DNA from: Labilithrix sp.
GTDB lineage: Bacteria; Myxococcota_A; Polyangia; Polyangiales; Polyangiaceae
Length of the DNA stretch: 64,000 nt
Direction: 5' to 3'
Assembly: GCA_019637225.1 (NCBI GenBank)
Contig: JAHBWC010000032.1
Coordinates: 1-64,000, forward strand
Below the pieces are notes generated by a model, which made no database searches, had not been told where the DNA came from, and worked only from the letters and a program-made list of their open reading frames with translations. The position numbers and the translations under genes were made by a program. Shown in pieces: positions 51,551 to 60,776 of this stretch (its first letter is position 1; each line of letters begins with the position of its first letter).

Positions 51551-53671
51551 GTGCTCCCCGACGTCGTCACCGAGAAGCTCGACGCGCTCCCGCCGTCGCC
51601 GGGCGTCTACCTGTTCAAGGACAAGAAGGGGAGCGTCGTCTACGTCGGCAAGGCGAAGTCGCTGAGGAGCCGCGTCCGGAGCTACTTCCAGGGAGGCTCG
51701 AGCGACAACCGCTACTTCATCCCGATCCTCCAGCGGACGATCGGCGACCTCGACACGATCGTGACCGCGACCGAGAAGGAAGCGGCGATCCTCGAGAACA
51801 ACCTCATCAAGGAGCATCGGCCGCGCTACAACGTCAAGCTCCGCGACGACAAGGACTACATCTCGCTCAAGCTCGATCCGAAGGATGACTGGCCTCGCCT
51901 GTGGGTCGTCCGCCGCCCGAGCTACCAGCCCGGCGAGACCGCGCGCTACTTCGGGCCGTACCACTCGGCGACCGCCGCGCGTCGCACGCTCCATCTCGTC
52001 AACAAGCATTTTCAGCTCCGGACGTGCACCGACACCGAGATGCGGAGCCGCAAGCGGCCGTGTCTGCAGCACCAGATCAAGCGATGCCCGGCGCCGTGCG
52101 TGCTCGACGTCGACCGCGCCTGGTACGACGAGCAGGTCCGCGCCGTGGCGATGTTCCTCGACGGCCGCCACGACGAGCTCTCCGAGGAGCTCGAGGCGCG
52201 CATGCAGGCCGCGGCGCGCGCGATGCGCTTCGAGCTCGCCGCGGTCTACCGCGATCAGATCCACGCGATCGACAAGGTGCGCGAGGAGCAGCGCGTCGTC
52301 AGCGTCGACGACGTCGACCGGGACGTCCTCGGGATCCATCGCGAGGGTGACCTCGTCGAGCTCGCGCTCCTCCACGTGCGGCGCGGCAAGCTCGCCGACG
52401 TCGCCACGTTCTCGATCAAGAGCGCCGAGGTCCCCGACGAGGAGGTCGTCGCCGCGTTCCTCGGCCAGCACTACGCGCCCTCGTCGACCGACGGCGCCGC
52501 CGACGCGACCGGCGCCGCGCTCCCGATCCCCGACGAGATCATCGTCCCCACGCTCCCCGACGCCGCGAGCGGCACCGCGGAGTGGCTGAGCGAGCGGGCC
52601 GCGCACAAGGTCCTCTTGCTCTGCCCGCAGCGCGGGCCGCGCGCCGATCTCCTGCGCCTCGCGAACGACAACGCCAGCCACGCGTTCACCGAGAAGCGCC
52701 GCGCGTCCGACGACGTGCAGGAGCGCCTCACGCAGCTGAAGGAGCGGCTCCGGCTGCCCACGGTCCCGCGGCGGATCGAGTGCTGCGACATCTCGCATCT
52801 CGGCGGGCAGGACACGGTCGGCGCCGTCGTGGCGATGACCGACGGCGAGCCCGACAAGAAGCGCTACCGCACGTTCCACGTCCGCGGCGAGGCCTCGGCG
52901 TCGAAGGCGACGGACGGAGCGCCGACGCCGGGAGGCGGTGAGGGGACGCTCGAAGAGGACGTCGACGGCGTGCCGGTCTCGCTCGCGGGCGACGACTACC
53001 GTGCGATGTACGAGGTGCTCGCGCGGCGCTTCCGCCGCGGGCTCAAGCGGCAGGAGGCGCGCGAGCTCGCGACCTCGCAGCGCGGGCCGGAGGGCTCCGA
53101 CGCGTCGCCTGGGCCGGAGAGCACGCTCGGCGACGCGCACGAGGGCGCGCTCGGCGACGCCGAGCTCCTCGACGCGGAGATCGCGGACAGCGAGTGGGAC
53201 CTTCCGGACCTCTTCGTCGTCGACGGCGGCCGCGGTCAGCTCGCCGTGGCCCTCGCGGCGGCGCGCGATCTCGGCCTGCACGATCTGCCGATCGTCGCCC
53301 TCGCCAAGGAGAAGGAGAACGTCCTCGGCGACACGCTCGTCGATCGCGTCTACCTCCCCGGTCAGAAGAACCCGATCCCGCTGAGGAGCCACTCGGCGTC
53401 GATGTTCTTCCTCGCCCGCGCGCGCGACGAGGCGCATCGCTTCTCGAACCGCGCGCGAGAGCGCCTCGGCAAGAAGAAGCGGATGCGCTCGGCGCTCGAC
53501 GACATCGCCGGCATCGGCCCGAAGACCAAGCAGAAGCTCCTCATGCACCTCGGGAGCGTCAAGGCGATCAAGGCCGCCGACGACGCGGCCATCCTCGCGG
53601 TCCCCGGCGTGACGGCGCGCCACCTGAAGGCGCTCCGCCGCGTCTACCCGGCGAAGACGCCCGCTCCCTGA
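51551..53671 (+). CDS. uvrC: excinuclease ABC subunit C
   Basis: 706-aa UvrC, the dual-incision nuclease of nucleotide excision repair. GIY-YIG domain at the N-terminus (PGVYLFKDKKGSVVYVGKAK, 16-35; EAAILENNLIKEHRP), Cys-rich segment CLQHQIKRCPAPC, UVR domain, RNase H-like endonuclease (CCDISHLGG, LFVVDGGRGQL, SHSASMFFLARARDEAHRF) and a C-terminal tandem HhH. It is about 100 residues longer than usual because two acidic, low-complexity insertions (about 445-475 and 502-545) split the endonuclease domain. GTG at 51551 is the start. Confidence 0.95.
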   Translation: MLPDVVTEKLDALPPSPGVYLFKDKKGSVVYVGKAKSLRSRVRSYFQGGSSDNRYFIPILQRTIGDLDTIVTATEKEAAILENNLIKEHRPRYNVKLRDDKDYISLKLDPKDDWPRLWVVRRPSYQPGETARYFGPYHSATAARRTLHLVNKHFQLRTCTDTEMRSRKRPCLQHQIKRCPAPCVLDVDRAWYDEQVRAVAMFLDGRHDELSEELEARMQAAARAMRFELAAVYRDQIHAIDKVREEQRVVSVDDVDRDVLGIHREGDLVELALLHVRRGKLADVATFSIKSAEVPDEEVVAAFLGQHYAPSSTDGAADATGAALPIPDEIIVPTLPDAASGTAEWLSERAAHKVLLLCPQRGPRADLLRLANDNASHAFTEKRRASDDVQERLTQLKERLRLPTVPRRIECCDISHLGGQDTVGAVVAMTDGEPDKKRYRTFHVRGEASASKATDGAPTPGGGEGTLEEDVDGVPVSLAGDDYRAMYEVLARRFRRGLKRQEARELATSQRGPEGSDASPGPESTLGDAHEGALGDAELLDAEIADSEWDLPDLFVVDGGRGQLAVALAAARDLGLHDLPIVALAKEKENVLGDTLVDRVYLPGQKNPIPLRSHSASMFFLARARDEAHRFSNRARERLGKKKRMRSALDDIAGIGPKTKQKLLMHLGSVKAIKAADDAAILAVPGVTARHLKALRRVYPAKTPAP

Positions 53672-53775
53672 TCCACCCGCGCTGCTCGAAGCAGGGCAGG
53701 GGCGCGTCGAAGCGCCGCGTCGGCTCGCCTCGACCGACGGAAGCCGGTGCCGGCGGCCATGGGCAGTGCAGACAC

Positions 53776-53781
53776 GGGAGG
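53776..53781 (+). promoter_or_regulatory. ribosome-binding site deciding the VWA lipoprotein start
   Basis: GGGAGG 4 nt before ATG 53786 favours this start over ATG codons at 53747 or 53759... of which 53759 is also in frame but lacks a Shine-Dalgarno. Confidence 0.6.
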
Positions 53782-53785
53782 TCCC

Positions 53786-56083
53786 ATGCTCCGTCAATCG
53801 CGTTTCTCCTCCTCCGCTCGCGGAGGCGTCGGTCGCCGGTACCGACGGACGCGGACGCTGATCGCGACCTTCGTCGCGGCGAGCGTCTGCGTCGTCTTGC
53901 CCGCATGCGTCCGGCGGCCTGTCTCGAAGGAGCAGCCGACGACGAAGATTTCCTTCGAGACGGTCGTCCCGCAGCCGGCCATCGAGAAGATCGACCTGCT
54001 CGTGATGGTCGACAACTCGGCCTCGATGGCCGACAAGCAGCGCATCCTCGCCGACGCGGTGCCCGACCTCGTGAAGGGGCTCGTCGTTCCGAAGTGCGTC
54101 GACAAGACGACGCGCGCTCCGACGGGCGCGTCCGCCGATCCGACGAAGCCGGACAAGGACATGTGCCCGGCGGGATCGGAGCCGGCCTTCCCGCCGATCA
54201 CCGACATGCACATCGGCGTCATCTCGTCGTCGCTCGGCGGCATGGGATCGTCGATGTGTCCCCGCGAAGCCAACCCGCGGAACGACGACCGCGGTCACCT
54301 CCTCGCGCGCGGCGAGAAGGGCGACGTCGCCGCGGCCGGCGATCTCCATTTTCTCGCGTGGTACCCCGATGTGGAGAAGAACCGCGACAAGGTCCGTCAC
54401 CCCGATCCGCCGGTCCCGAAGACGAAGGACATCGACGCGCTCGGCGCGGCCTTCCGCGACCTCATCGTCGGCGTCGGGCAGGACGGATGCGGGCTCGAGG
54501 CGCAGCTCGAGAGCGTCTACCGCTTCCTCGTCCAGCCCGATCCCTGGACGGCGATCGACAAGGTCGGCGATCAGGCGACGTACGGCCCGGCGAGCCGGAT
54601 CGACGTCGAGCTCCTCCGCCAGCGCGCGGCGTTCCTCCGGCCGGACTCGCTCGTCGCCGTCATCGTCCTCACGGACGAGGACGACTCGTCGGCCGATCCG
54701 CTCTCGTTCCGCGGCAGTGGCTGGCGCTTCATGGACAAAGCCGTCCGCGAGCGCGGGACGGCGGCCTGTGCGGACGACCCCGCGAGCGAGGACTGCACGT
54801 CCTGCGCGTTCGCGAGCGGCGCGCCCGGGTGCTCGCCGCCGAAGTACTCCGAGGACGAGGACCAGCTGAACGTGCGCTTCCACCGGATGAAGGAGCGCTT
54901 CGGCGTCGATCCGCAGTTCCCGATCGCGCGCTACGTCGACGCGTTCACGAAGATGCGCGTCCCGCTCCGCGACATGGAGCACGACGAGGGCGGCAACTAC
55001 GCGCCGAGGGCTGGCTGCACGAACCCGCTCTTCGCGGCGCGCCTCCCGACCGAGGCGAACGAGGAGCTGTGCCGCCTCCCGCGCGGTCCGCGTCCTCCGA
55101 GCCTCGTCTACTTCGCGCTGATCGGCGGCGTGCCGAACGCGCTGATCCCGGACAGCGGGGCCTCGCCCGCCGACGACAGGCAGCTCATCGACTGGACCAA
55201 GGTGCTCGGCCGCGATCCGGCGCGCTGGGACGAGCGGGGCATCGATCCCCACATGATCCCGTCGCGGTCTCCGCGTCCCGGACTCCCGTCGCCGTCCGCG
55301 AGCGACGACGCCGATCCGATCCACGGCCGCGAGTGGACGACCGGCGGGTCCGACCTCCAGTTCGCCTGCACGTTCGACCTGTACGAGCGGGGTCCGGGCG
55401 GCGACGCGGTGCCCATCCGCCGCGCGTGCAGCGACGACGAGCGAAAGGGCGGGCTCTGCGACTGCGACGGATCGAAGGACACGCCGCTCTGCGCCGCCGA
55501 CGACCGGAACGTGCAGGTGCGCGGCAAGGCCTATCCCACGCGGCGCGAGCTCATGGTCGTGAAGGATCTCGATCGGCAGGGGATCGCGGCGTCGCTCTGC
55601 CCGAAGCAGCTCACGCGGCCCGGCGACGACGACTACGGCTACCGCCCCGCCGTGCGCGCGATCACCTCGCGCCTCGAGCGCTCGCTCGTCGGCTCGTGCC
55701 TGCCGCGCGCGCTCGAGCGGCGGGACGAAGCGGGCAGCGTCGCGTGCATGGTGCTCGCGATGCTGCCCGACCAGGGCCCCGACTCGGACTGCGAGCGCTT
55801 CGGTCTCGCGCCGCCGAGCACGCAGCTGCTCACGCAGATGCGCGACAAGCTCCGCGCCGAGGAAGGCGAGGACGCGACCCGCCACCCGATCTGCGAGGTC
55901 CCGCAGGTCGCCGTCGCGCCGGGCGAGACCTGCAGGGACGCGAGCGACGACATCGCCTTCTGCTACGCGGAGGCGCCCGCCCTGACGTTCTGCGCGCACG
56001 CCATCGCGTTCACGAAGGCCAGCCAGAAGCTCTCCTTCGCCCGCTTCACGATGCAATGCATCCAGCAAACCGAGCAGGACTGA
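53786..56083 (+). CDS. VWA-type cysteine-rich lipoprotein, paralog 1
   Basis: 765-aa exported lipoprotein. An Arg-rich N-terminus precedes the signal, which ends in LPAC (Cys about residue 42). The VWA-like domain starts with KIDLLVMVDNSASM, where DNSAS is a MIDAS metal-site motif. Later blocks shared with the gene at 60777-63236 include TDMHIGVISSSLG, GCGLEAQLESVYRFL, TDEDDSSADPL, NVRFHRMKERFG and IHGREW. The cysteines are many and mostly shared, suggesting a disulphide-stabilised surface protein. Partner and function unknown. It lies 114 nt behind uvrC. Confidence 0.8.
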   Translation: MLRQSRFSSSARGGVGRRYRRTRTLIATFVAASVCVVLPACVRRPVSKEQPTTKISFETVVPQPAIEKIDLLVMVDNSASMADKQRILADAVPDLVKGLVVPKCVDKTTRAPTGASADPTKPDKDMCPAGSEPAFPPITDMHIGVISSSLGGMGSSMCPREANPRNDDRGHLLARGEKGDVAAAGDLHFLAWYPDVEKNRDKVRHPDPPVPKTKDIDALGAAFRDLIVGVGQDGCGLEAQLESVYRFLVQPDPWTAIDKVGDQATYGPASRIDVELLRQRAAFLRPDSLVAVIVLTDEDDSSADPLSFRGSGWRFMDKAVRERGTAACADDPASEDCTSCAFASGAPGCSPPKYSEDEDQLNVRFHRMKERFGVDPQFPIARYVDAFTKMRVPLRDMEHDEGGNYAPRAGCTNPLFAARLPTEANEELCRLPRGPRPPSLVYFALIGGVPNALIPDSGASPADDRQLIDWTKVLGRDPARWDERGIDPHMIPSRSPRPGLPSPSASDDADPIHGREWTTGGSDLQFACTFDLYERGPGGDAVPIRRACSDDERKGGLCDCDGSKDTPLCAADDRNVQVRGKAYPTRRELMVVKDLDRQGIAASLCPKQLTRPGDDDYGYRPAVRAITSRLERSLVGSCLPRALERRDEAGSVACMVLAMLPDQGPDSDCERFGLAPPSTQLLTQMRDKLRAEEGEDATRHPICEVPQVAVAPGETCRDASDDIAFCYAEAPALTFCAHAIAFTKASQKLSFARFTMQCIQQTEQD

Positions 56084-56247
56084 GCCCCCTCCGACGCGGC
56101 GTGGTGCATCGCGCTCGATCGCCTCCAGACGCGTCGCGTCCTGGCCGAGCGGCAGCTCGTGCGGACCGCGCCGCCTCGAGCGCTCGGCTCCGCATGACAA
56201 GCCGCGGGCCATGCGCCACAATGGCGCCGGGCGAGCCGCCCCCCTTC

Positions 56248-57444
56248 ATGAGCGAAGCGAAGCACGAGCATCTCCCGATCGTCGTCGTCGGTGCCGGACC
56301 TGCCGGCCTGAGCCTCGGCTACGAGCTGAAGCGCCTCGGCCGCTCGGACTTCGTCGTCCTCGACGCGGGCGACGTCCCCGGCTTCTGCTGGACCGAGATG
56401 CCGCGCTCGCTGAAGCTCCTCTCGCCGTGGAAGGAGAACACGCTCCTCGGTCTGCCGGCCCGCGCGCTCGAGGCGTACTCGCTCAAGCCCGCGACGGAGT
56501 TCGCCGCGTACCTCGCGCGCTTCTCGTCTCGGTACGACCTTCCGATCAAGACCGGCGCGCGCGTCGAGCGTGTCGAGCGGGCGGACGAATCGTTCGTCCT
56601 CCACACGACGGCCGGAACGTTCAGCGCCGACGTCGTCGTCAACGCGACGGGCTACTACGCGAACCCCTACACGCCGTCGTACCCGGGCGCTTCCAGCACC
56701 TCGATCCGGCAGATGCACGTGCGCGACTTCTACGACGCGCCCCAGGTCAAGGAGCTCGTCGGCAAGAGCTCACCGAGGGTGCTCGTCGTCGGCAAGCGCA
56801 TCTCCGCGGGCCAGACGATCTTCGATCTGTACGAGGGCGGCGCCGACGTCGCGATCTCGCACCGCTCGCCGATCGAGTTCGCGCCGCACCCGCTGATCCT
56901 GAAGGGCGTGTTCCCGTTCTATTACGTCTGGGAGAACTTCCGCGTCCGGCTCCAGCCCTTCTATCGCGAGGACTCCTATCCGCCGATGGAGGGGGGCGAG
57001 ATCAAGGAGCTCATCGTCTCCGGTCGCGTCCGCTCACGGCCGGACATCACCCGGTTCGACGGCGACGAGATCGTCTTCGCCGACGGCGCGCGCGAGGCGT
57101 TCGACCTCGTGATCTACGCGACCGGCTTCCGTCCCGCTCTCGGTCACCTGAGCGAGCTCCTGCCCGCGGGGCACGAGCACGGTCCGCCCGTGCACGAGAT
57201 GGAGTCGACGTCGGTGCCGGGCCTGTTCTTCCTCGGGCTCGACAAGCTGAAGACGTTCCGCAGCCGGTACTTGCGAGGGATCCGCGAGGATGCCCGCGCG
57301 CTCGCGGTCCTGCTCGAGCGCCGTCTCCGCGGCGCGAAGAAGCGTCAGCGGAGCACGCCGCCGTCCATCGCGAACGTCGCGAAGACGTCCGAGTCCGCCT
57401 CCTCGCGCTTGACCACGAAGAACGCCCCCGAAGCTTCGTCGTAG
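56248..57444 (+). CDS. FAD-dependent monooxygenase-like protein
   Basis: 398-aa flavoprotein of the FMO / YUCCA-like kind. FAD Rossmann motif GAGPAGLSLGYEL (about 15-27), the link NATGYYANPY, and a second nucleotide-binding region with VLVVGKRISAGQ, where the usual GxGxSG is changed to GKRISA. IYATGFRP near residue 290 is the conserved ATG block. Expected reaction is NADPH-dependent hydroxylation of an unknown small molecule. The last ~33 residues are read from sequence antisense to the decarboxylase gene. ATG 56221 would add 9 residues. It may work with the converging operon. Confidence 0.78.
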   Translation: MSEAKHEHLPIVVVGAGPAGLSLGYELKRLGRSDFVVLDAGDVPGFCWTEMPRSLKLLSPWKENTLLGLPARALEAYSLKPATEFAAYLARFSSRYDLPIKTGARVERVERADESFVLHTTAGTFSADVVVNATGYYANPYTPSYPGASSTSIRQMHVRDFYDAPQVKELVGKSSPRVLVVGKRISAGQTIFDLYEGGADVAISHRSPIEFAPHPLILKGVFPFYYVWENFRVRLQPFYREDSYPPMEGGEIKELIVSGRVRSRPDITRFDGDEIVFADGAREAFDLVIYATGFRPALGHLSELLPAGHEHGPPVHEMESTSVPGLFFLGLDKLKTFRSRYLRGIREDARALAVLLERRLRGAKKRQRSTPPSIANVAKTSESASSRLTTKNAPEASS

Positions 57445-58601
57445 CCGACGACCGGCGGGCACGTCTTGATGAAGGGCGGCTTCAGCACGACCGTGTAGGC
57501 CCCGACGTTGTCGAAGACGATGACATCACCCACCGCGATCGGACCGTCGAAGCCCTCGTGGAGGATGTCGTCTTCCATGCACGTGTAGCCGGCGAGGTCC
57601 GCGCCGCGACACTCGACGACCGGCGCTCGCTCGCGGTGGATGACCCGCATCGGGAGCTTCCGGCGGCTCTTCGTCGGCTTGATGTTGTAGATGCTGCCGC
57701 TCGTCGAGACGAAGGTGCGATCGCCGAGCTTCTTGATGTCGATCACCTCGCAGGCGAAGTGCATCGCGGTGGCGAGGATCGCGAGACCCGGCTCGAGCAC
57801 GAGCTCCGGACCGCCCGCGCCGTAACGCTTCGCCATCTTCGCGCCGAGCGCGCTGCCGTACTCGTCGAAGGTGGGGATCTCCGCGCCGAACGTGGCGCGC
57901 ATGCCCTCGGGCATCTCGCTGAAGAAGCCGCCGCCGAGGTTGATCATCTCGGGGCCGCGGTCGCCGAAGAGATCGTCGGCGAGGGCGATCAGCTTGTCCG
58001 CGAGCTCCTCGTATTCGGCGACGCTCCGCGCGCGCGTGCAGACGTGCGAGTGGAGCGCGACGAGCTCGGCTCCCGGCAAGCGGCGTAGCCGCTCGGCGCT
58101 CGCCCTCAGGTTTCCGCCCTCGGCGTCGAACCCGAAGCGCGAGACGCGGGCCCCGCCGATCTCGACGTTGCAGCGGAGGCCGAGCCGCCAGGGCCGCTTC
58201 GAGCGGTCCCCGTCCGCGGCGAGCTCCTCGAGCGCGGCGATCTCGTAGGCCGCGTCGAGGTTGACGATGGCGCCTTCGTCGAGCGCGCGTCGCAGGAATG
58301 CCGCGGACTTGTACGGACCGTTGACGATGATCCGATCGCCCGGGACGCCGAGCGCACGGACCAGCGCGTACTCCATCTCGGAGACAACCTCCGAGTAGCA
58401 GCCGAGCGCGTGCGCCTGCCGGCAGAAGTACGGCAGGTAGTTCGTCTTGACCGAATACCCGAGGTTCGCGCGCGCGTAGGCGCGCTGGAAGGCGGCGCGG
58501 AAGCGCTCGACGTTGGCGACGAAGGCCGCGCGATCGACGAAGTACACCGCGTCGCCGAACGACTCGAGCCCGAGGAGCACCTCCCGATCCGACACGGTCA
58601 T
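57345..58601 (-). CDS. fold-III PLP-dependent decarboxylase
   Basis: 418-aa enzyme of the alanine racemase / DAP-ornithine decarboxylase fold. The PLP lysine is Lys52 in YSVKTNY, HSHVC carries the ring-stacking His, NLGGGFF binds phosphate, LVLEPG follows, and YTCMEDDIL holds the catalytic Cys and acidic pair that the second subunit lends. Likely it decarboxylates an amino acid, or a peptide- or nucleotide-linked one, but lysA and speC identity is not supported. Its ATG overlaps the GT2 stop (ATGA), so it is the third gene of a coupled operon. Its 3' end overlaps the monooxygenase gene by 100 nt. Confidence 0.85.
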   Translation of the reverse strand: MTVSDREVLLGLESFGDAVYFVDRAAFVANVERFRAAFQRAYARANLGYSVKTNYLPYFCRQAHALGCYSEVVSEMEYALVRALGVPGDRIIVNGPYKSAAFLRRALDEGAIVNLDAAYEIAALEELAADGDRSKRPWRLGLRCNVEIGGARVSRFGFDAEGGNLRASAERLRRLPGAELVALHSHVCTRARSVAEYEELADKLIALADDLFGDRGPEMINLGGGFFSEMPEGMRATFGAEIPTFDEYGSALGAKMAKRYGAGGPELVLEPGLAILATAMHFACEVIDIKKLGDRTFVSTSGSIYNIKPTKSRRKLPMRVIHRERAPVVECRGADLAGYTCMEDDILHEGFDGPIAVGDVIVFDNVGAYTVVLKPPFIKTCPPVVGYDEASGAFFVVKREEADSDVFATFAMDGGVLR

Positions 58602-59596
58602 CGCGCGGCCTCGTTCGCGGCGGCCTTGCTCTCCGGCTTCGAGCTCGCGAGCGCTTCCTGGCGCGGCGTGAAGCGGCGCACGAGACCGCCGGGGCGGCCC
58701 ATCGAGCGGAAATGGATCTTGGCCAGGTACTCTCCGATGATCCCGAGCGAGAACAGCTGCGCGCCCGCGAAGATGGTCACGATCGAGGCCTGGAAGGCGA
58801 AGCCGGGGACGGTGCCGCCGCTCTGGAAATACGAGCCGACCGTGTAGGCGAGGAGCGCGACCCCGAGGAGCGTGAAGAGGAAGCCGATGAAGCTCGTCAC
58901 GTGGAGCGGGACGGCGGTGAAGCTCGTGATCAGGTTGAGCGAGTAGCGTACGAGCTTGAAGAAGCTGTAGTTCGACGCGCCGTGCTCGCGATCGGCGTGG
59001 GTCACGCGAACGAGGCCGAAGCGCGTCGTCACCCAGGAGAGCATCGCGTCGATGTCGACGTAGGGATCTTCGTAGGAGCCGAACGGCGCGAGCACGTCCT
59101 TCCGGATCGCCCGGAACGCGCTGGAGTTTGCGACGTTCTTCATCCCCATGCCGCGCTCGAAGATGCGCTTCATGATGACGGACGCGAGGTCGCGCCACAG
59201 GCCGTGGGTCTCCTTCGCCGGCGCGCCGTAGACGACGTCCTGCTCCTCGTCGACGAGCACGTTCACGAGGTCGGGGATCGTCTCGGGCAGATGCTGGAGG
59301 TCGTCGTCCATCGTGACCGCGACGTCGTGGCGCGCGAGGCGCAGGCCGACGAGCAGCGCGATGTGCTGGCCCGAGTTCTTCATCATGTCGACGCCGCGCA
59401 CGGCGCTGTTCTCGCGCGCGAGCCGCGCGATGACGCTCCAGCTGTCGTCCTTGCTCTCGTCGTTGACGAGGATGATCTCGAAGTCCGGCGAGCGCTCGCT
59501 CAACACCTCGGAGGTCCGGCGAACGAGCTCGGGCAAGGCGGGCGCCCCGTTGTAGACGGGGACGACCACCGAGATCGTGGGCAGGGGCGAGCTCAT
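58598..59596 (-). CDS. GT2 polyprenyl-phosphate-type glycosyltransferase
   Basis: 332-aa family 2 glycosyltransferase of the DPM1/ArnC/GtrB group, which transfers a sugar to polyprenyl phosphate. VVVPVYNGAPALPELV opens the GT-A fold, DDDLQHLP (about 97-104) gives the DxD-like metal site, GASNYSFFKLVRYSLNL is the group's conserved block, and two membrane helices follow (about 235-260 and 268-295). A C-terminal positively charged tail ends the protein. It overlaps both neighbours by 4 nt (ATGA), between a methyltransferase and a PLP decarboxylase, which is unusual company. Sugar unknown. Confidence 0.85.
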   Translation of the reverse strand: MSSPLPTISVVVPVYNGAPALPELVRRTSEVLSERSPDFEIILVNDESKDDSWSVIARLARENSAVRGVDMMKNSGQHIALLVGLRLARHDVAVTMDDDLQHLPETIPDLVNVLVDEEQDVVYGAPAKETHGLWRDLASVIMKRIFERGMGMKNVANSSAFRAIRKDVLAPFGSYEDPYVDIDAMLSWVTTRFGLVRVTHADREHGASNYSFFKLVRYSLNLITSFTAVPLHVTSFIGFLFTLLGVALLAYTVGSYFQSGGTVPGFAFQASIVTIFAGAQLFSLGIIGEYLAKIHFRSMGRPGGLVRRFTPRQEALASSKPESKAAANEAAR

Positions 59597-60318
59597 CGCC
59601 TCGGCGTGTGATCGAAGATCATGCAGTCGTACCCGCCGATCGTGAACGTCTCCCGGAGCTGGAAGAACGCCTCGCGCTCGACCAGAGCGCGGTGCTTCGG
59701 CAGGTAGTAGACGAGCGACGCGCGGCGCGGGCGCGCCTCGAGCGACTCGCGGATTCCATCGAGCGTGGCCCGGAGGATCGCCTCGTCGAACGGGTGGAAG
59801 AAGTAGAAGACCGTCTCGTCGTGCCGGTAGTCGTACTTGCGGACGTCGGTGTCGACGATGTCGATCGGCGCGGCGTTCGCCTCCTGCGAGCGGAACTCGT
59901 CGACGTTGCGCCGGGCGATGTCGCAGAGCTCGGTCGAGAACTCGATCCCGACGACGCGGGCGAACGGATGGAGCGCCGCCATCATCAGCACGCGGCCCTT
60001 TCCGGAGCCGTAGTCCACGAACACGCTGCCCGGAGGGGGCGCGAGCCGGCGCATGATGTTGCGGAAGGAGTAGGCTCCCGTGGGCTGATAGCGCTGCCCG
60101 TGCCGGCGCGACTCGTCGTCGAGCTCGAGCTCCTCGAGCATGTTGATCTGCGTCGTGTCCGTTCCGTAGCGGGCGTCGAAGACGAAGTCCTCGAGGCGGC
60201 TGCGGATCACGCCGCACGTGCGCACGAAGCCGATCGCCCGGAGGCTCTCGCGCGTGTCCGCCACGACGTTGTGGATGTTCCGGTTTCTAAGCCAGGTCTT
60301 CAGAGAGAGTTCCGCCAT
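59593..60318 (-). CDS. class I SAM methyltransferase-like protein
   Basis: 241-aa protein with a class I methyltransferase SAM motif FVDYGSGKGRVLMMA (about 98-112) and VVGIEFSTELCDIA, followed by FYFFHPFDE as motif IV. These details resemble the DOT1-like/small-molecule methyltransferases annotated in many bacteria. First gene of the three-gene leftward operon; its stop overlaps the ATG of the GT2 gene. Acceptor unknown. Confidence 0.75.
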   Translation of the reverse strand: MAELSLKTWLRNRNIHNVVADTRESLRAIGFVRTCGVIRSRLEDFVFDARYGTDTTQINMLEELELDDESRRHGQRYQPTGAYSFRNIMRRLAPPPGSVFVDYGSGKGRVLMMAALHPFARVVGIEFSTELCDIARRNVDEFRSQEANAAPIDIVDTDVRKYDYRHDETVFYFFHPFDEAILRATLDGIRESLEARPRRASLVYYLPKHRALVEREAFFQLRETFTIGGYDCMIFDHTPRR

Positions 60319-60661
60319 GACGCTCGCTCGTTCGGCCGTCGTCTCGTCCGCGGCCCGGCCTCGGGCCGTGCCGCGTGCGGTAAAGCTGGGGTCGGCGAGA
60401 GATGGCTACGCGCCTGCCTCAGGGGCGTCAACCGTACGATTCCCGGCGGTTCGCCCGTCCGGTCCGAGGCCCGCCAGCGCCGGCTCCGCGCCGTCGTCGC
60501 CCGCCCCGGCGAGGGCCCCGGCGCGCCAACGCGCTTGCCCGCTGGCAACCGAGTTGGCGGACGAGCGTGGGCGCGTCCCGCCGGTTCCCGCAAGAAATCG
60601 GGTGTCGCCGGCGGCACGAATCATGAATAACGTCGCGATCCGCGCCCGAGGTGTACCCTCG

Positions 60662-60690
60662 TTGACACCCTGGGCCGCCTTTCGGTAGGT
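60662..60690 (+). promoter_or_regulatory. candidate promoter of VWA lipoprotein paralog 2
   Basis: TTGACA (60662-60667) is a perfect -35 box; 17 nt later GTAGGT (60685-60690) is a poor -10. The leader would be about 80 nt. Judged by the -35 and the position only. Confidence 0.4.
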
Positions 60691-60762
60691 AAGCGGTTGA
60701 GTTTTCGGGTCGGGCGGCGATGTGCCCCGATCGCGTGGAAGCGGCATAGATCACGATTCGCT

Positions 60763-60768
60763 AAGGAG
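60763..60768 (+). promoter_or_regulatory. ribosome-binding site of VWA lipoprotein paralog 2
   Basis: AAGGAG lies 8 nt before ATG 60777, an ideal Shine-Dalgarno that fixes the start. Confidence 0.75.
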
Positions 60769-60776
60769 CGCTCACG

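Larger units (their letters stand above)
60319..60776. other. 458-nt divergent intergenic region
   Basis: Separates the methyltransferase-GT2-decarboxylase operon (leftward) from the second VWA lipoprotein (rightward). The left 300 nt are GC-rich, without a convincing gene. The right part holds a perfect TTGACA at 60662-60667 and a ribosome-binding site at 60763-60768. No obvious promoter for the leftward operon is seen. Confidence 0.45.

Noticed and set aside
51515..56221. A 1568-codon open frame on the minus strand across uvrC and the first VWA lipoprotein
   Set aside because: It is Arg/Leu/Asp-rich nonsense without domains, antisense to two clear genes; long open shadows are common at this GC content.
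53194..56247. A plus-strand frame running from inside uvrC into the monooxygenase
   Set aside because: Only the part from 56248 has homology-like motifs; the rest is out of frame with uvrC and the VWA gene.
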